Shown here: one piece after another, positions 4,627 through 7,022 of the stretch | Layout of the letters: each line of letters starts with the position of its first letter | Position numbering within the stretch: position 1 is the stretch's first letter | Assembly: GCA_902783735.1 (NCBI GenBank) | Contig: CACZSE010000245.1 | Coordinates: 1-7,022 of the forward strand | Source of the DNA: an uncultured Lachnospiraceae bacterium | Lineage (GTDB): Bacteria > Bacillota > Clostridia > Lachnospirales > Lachnospiraceae | Reading direction: 5' to 3' | Length of the DNA stretch: 7,022 nucleotides | Position numbers and translations under genes: made by a program | The notes under the pieces: model-generated | The model's input: the letters and a program-made list of their open reading frames with translations, nothing else | Told to the model about the DNA's origin: nothing | Database searches by the model: none

Positions 4627-7022
4627 CTATTTAACCGTAAACTCTATCTCCTGTGTAACCCCGTCAGGAGTTTTGACCGTGAGTTTTCCTTTACCTTTTC
4701 TCTCCTTTGTTCTCACATATGTTCCGCCTGCGCCGCCCGAAAGTGATATGACATTCGGTCCTATGAGTTCCACGTAACCCTTTGCATCAAGAATGACCGG
4801 ATCGTTGTAATAGGGCAGCCTGTTTCCGTTTTCATCTACCGCTTCTATTCTTATGCAGGCAACATCATATGTGTTTTTTTCGGTTAACGCGGTATGATCG
4901 GCTGTGACTCTCAACCTGACCTCACTCATGGGTGATCTTGTAACGCTTTTTACCACAATTCCGTTTCTTACGGCATCAAAACGGTATTGAGTAGACTTTC
5001 CGCCCCAGTTTCCTATGTATTTGTTGTACAGCTGTACGGCATCATCCATGGTCATGTGATACTTAAACATGAGTTTTGCCGCCTTTGCATAGCTTGCTTT
5101 GGACATTCTGTACAAACCGACTCTTGCGACCTCATTTAAGATCGCTTTAACATCCTTTGCCTGAGCATCCGACATGTTCTCGGATTCCTTAAGTCTGTCT
5201 CCTATATAATCATCCACCATGATCGGTGCATTTTTTAAATGAGTAAATTCAGAGTCTCTGTGTGTGTACTCCTTAAGGAGTTTATCATCCTTGTACATCC
5301 TTACGCTGTCCGCATTGGTGAAGATGTATGTCTCGTTGAGATTTCCTCCCGGATGTTCACCTATATCCATGGATGAACTTACCTCCAGAACCGGTATATC
5401 ATCCTGCTGACAGGCATATACCGCAGCGGCAAGCTTTGGATTTCTGAACATATCCATTACACCGTGGTAACATATCCTGTCTCCGCTTCCGAAATCCTTG
5501 TGCGTGTTGTAATCGGCCATGCACCAGCCAAAGCTTCCCGCAATATCATTTTGAGAATTTATATCATTCAAAACCTTTGCATGGCGTATCGCATGTTCTA
5601 CCCTGTGTTCTTCACAGTCAAAAGCCTTTGTCGGATACATATGCCCCATGTATTCGCTGACAAGATATGGCTTTTCATTGTCCGATGTGACCGAAGATTT
5701 TTTATCACATCCCCTGTTATTTCCGGAATGAACAAAATCATTGTATGTATAAACATCCTCTAAAAGATTACTCTTTTTATAACAGCGTACACCGCCCGTG
5801 GGTCTCGTAGGATCGAGCTTATGAGCCATTGCATTTGTATTCTTATAGAAATCATCGTCATCAACCGACTCATTTATCCTTACTCCCCATAAGATTATGG
5901 AAGCATGGTTTCTGTTTTGAAGGATCATGTCCTTTACATTTATAACCGCCTGTTTTTTCCAGTCATCATCACCTATGTGCTGCCATCCCGGAAGCTCTGT
6001 AAATACCAGCAGTCCCACTTCATCGCATCTGTCCAGAAAGTATCCGGACTGAGGATAGTGTGAAGTTCTTACAGCGTTAAGACCCAGTTCGTATTTCAGG
6101 ATATCGGCATCATTTTTCTGTACGGATTCGGGCATGGCATATCCGACATAAGGAAAGCTCTGATGCCTGTTTAAACCTCTTATCTTTAATTTCTTTCCGT
6201 TAAGATAGAATCCGTCCTTTCTGAATACTGCTTTTCTGTAGCCGTATCTGTCGGTACGTTCATCTAAAACGACTCCGTTTTCTATCAATTCGGTTTTGAC
6301 ACAATACAGTTTCGGCGCATCTGTATCCCACAGTCGTACATCGCCCGTTCTATGGCGAAGTTCAACCTTATAAGCTTCCGCATTCTCTTCCACCGGATCG
6401 AATTCATACTCACCAAGGACATGTTTTTCTTCCCTGTCCGTTAAAGACTGTCTGATGATCATTCCGGGTTTTGCTCCCACGACCTCTATCACCGAATCAA
6501 GTTCGGATCTTTTACAATGCAAAAATCCGTTTTCATCGGCATATCTCTCTGCCTGCTTTGTGAATACAAATATATCCTTTAAATATGCAGTCTCCTTTAT
6601 ATCAAGGTAAACATCCCTGTATATTCCGCCGTAAGTCATGTAATCGATAACAAATCCGAAGGGCGGTATGTTCTGATCCTCTCTGCTGTTTACTTTTACC
6701 GTAAGGATGTTTTCTCCTCCGTATGATACGTACTCACTGATATCTGTCGTAAATGCAGTATATCCACACTTGTGAGAAGCCGCCTTTTTACCGTTGATAT
6801 ACACTTCACAGCTGTGTGCCACTCCTTCAAAAGTAAGTAAAAGGATCTTTCCATTCCATTCCTTTTTAATATCGAGTTTGCGTACATATCCGCTTATCAG
6901 CTGATATGACTTTTCATCAAAGTAGTGAAGCGGCGTTTCTTTTACGGTATGAGGGATCCTCACATTTTCCAGTCTGTCGATATCTGCACTTCCGTCGATC
7001 ATGGATCCGTCAAATTCTCTGC
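4627..7022 (-). CDS. GH2 glycoside hydrolase, probable beta-galactosidase, 5' end cut by window edge
   Basis: The frame stays open to the right edge. The first in-frame ATG (7002) lacks a good ribosome site, and the preceding codons (REFDGS) read like protein, so the true start is probably outside. Counted from that ATG, 791 residues are visible. Residues 1-140 form the sugar-binding jelly roll (PHTVKETP; GYVRKL), about 165-260 an immunoglobulin-like domain, and about 260-535 the TIM barrel. RGLNRHQSFP (275-284), RTSHYPQS (312-319), WGVRINES (372-379) with predicted acid/base E378, and LVSEYMG (447-453) with predicted nucleophile E450 are all intact. After the barrel come a beta domain, an unusual helical segment (about 585-665) and a final beta domain ending in a TAG stop. 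Beta-galactosidase is favoured by the linkage to the GH36 enzyme; beta-glucuronidase or beta-mannosidase cannot be excluded. It is the first visible gene of the operon. No signal peptide can be judged without the N terminus. Confidence 0.88.
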   Translation of the reverse strand, partial: REFDGSMIDGSADIDRLENVRIPHTVKETPLHYFDEKSYQLISGYVRKLDIKKEWNGKILLLTFEGVAHSCEVYINGKKAASHKCGYTAFTTDISEYVSYGGENILTVKVNSREDQNIPPFGFVIDYMTYGGIYRDVYLDIKETAYLKDIFVFTKQAERYADENGFLHCKRSELDSVIEVVGAKPGMIIRQSLTDREEKHVLGEYEFDPVEENAEAYKVELRHRTGDVRLWDTDAPKLYCVKTELIENGVVLDERTDRYGYRKAVFRKDGFYLNGKKLKIRGLNRHQSFPYVGYAMPESVQKNDADILKYELGLNAVRTSHYPQSGYFLDRCDEVGLLVFTELPGWQHIGDDDWKKQAVINVKDMILQNRNHASIILWGVRINESVDDDDFYKNTNAMAHKLDPTRPTGGVRCYKKSNLLEDVYTYNDFVHSGNNRGCDKKSSVTSDNEKPYLVSEYMGHMYPTKAFDCEEHRVEHAIRHAKVLNDINSQNDIAGSFGWCMADYNTHKDFGSGDRICYHGVMDMFRNPKLAAAVYACQQDDIPVLEVSSSMDIGEHPGGNLNETYIFTNADSVRMYKDDKLLKEYTHRDSEFTHLKNAPIMVDDYIGDRLKESENMSDAQAKDVKAILNEVARVGLYRMSKASYAKAAKLMFKYHMTMDDAVQLYNKYIGNWGGKSTQYRFDAVRNGIVVKSVTRSPMSEVRLRVTADHTALTEKNTYDVACIRIEAVDENGNRLPYYNDPVILDAKGYVELIGPNVISLSGGAGGTYVRTKERKGKGKLTVKTPDGVTQEIEFTVK

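Noticed and set aside
1..7022. Mobile elements, CRISPR arrays, tRNA or rRNA genes, defence or phage modules
   Set aside because: No transposase or integrase motifs, no regularly spaced repeats, no cloverleaf-type sequences and no unexplained long coding frames were seen on either strand.

Overview
The window looks like chromosomal DNA from a Gram-positive anaerobe of the class Clostridia, most likely a gut or rumen Lachnospiraceae (Butyrivibrio/Roseburia/Eubacterium type). This rests on mid-range base composition judged by eye, GAGG/GGGG-type ribosome sites 5-9 nt before ATG starts, a TPP riboswitch followed by a terminator-like hairpin, and the sequence style of the glycosidases. The genus is inference. 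Every real gene lies on the minus strand, so the window reads biologically from right to left.

Positions 7022 to 859 hold a tightly packed three-gene sugar operon. It begins with a GH2 glycoside hydrolase of beta-galactosidase type (its 5' end lies beyond the right edge). A MelB-like sugar:cation symporter of the GPH family follows after 24 nt, and a GH36 alpha-galactosidase after another 18 nt. No promoter or terminator is visible between them. The symporter should bring in intact small galactosides (melibiose, raffinose-family sugars or galacto-oligosaccharides). Alpha-linked galactose would be removed by the GH36 enzyme and beta-linked residues by the GH2 enzyme, both probably in the cytoplasm. 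No regulator or Leloir-pathway gene is in view.

Positions 858 to 537 are a 322-nt gene-free stretch that is almost wholly regulatory. It contains a good sigma-A promoter with an extended -10, a 5'-terminal hairpin, a complete TPP (THI-box) riboswitch aptamer, a perfect 10-bp terminator-like hairpin with a short U run, a second hairpin near the ribosome binding site, and a GAGG Shine-Dalgarno. No intrinsic terminator is visible after the alpha-galactosidase gene, so sugar-operon transcripts may run into the riboswitch.

Positions 536 to 1 encode the first 178 residues of ThiD, the HMP/HMP-phosphate kinase of thiamine synthesis; its C-terminal third is off the left edge.

I found no mobile element, CRISPR array, tRNA or rRNA. 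The gene content is recognisable metabolism, not an undescribed system. The most interesting material is the architecture of the riboswitch leader and two subfamily-specific insertions in the hydrolases.
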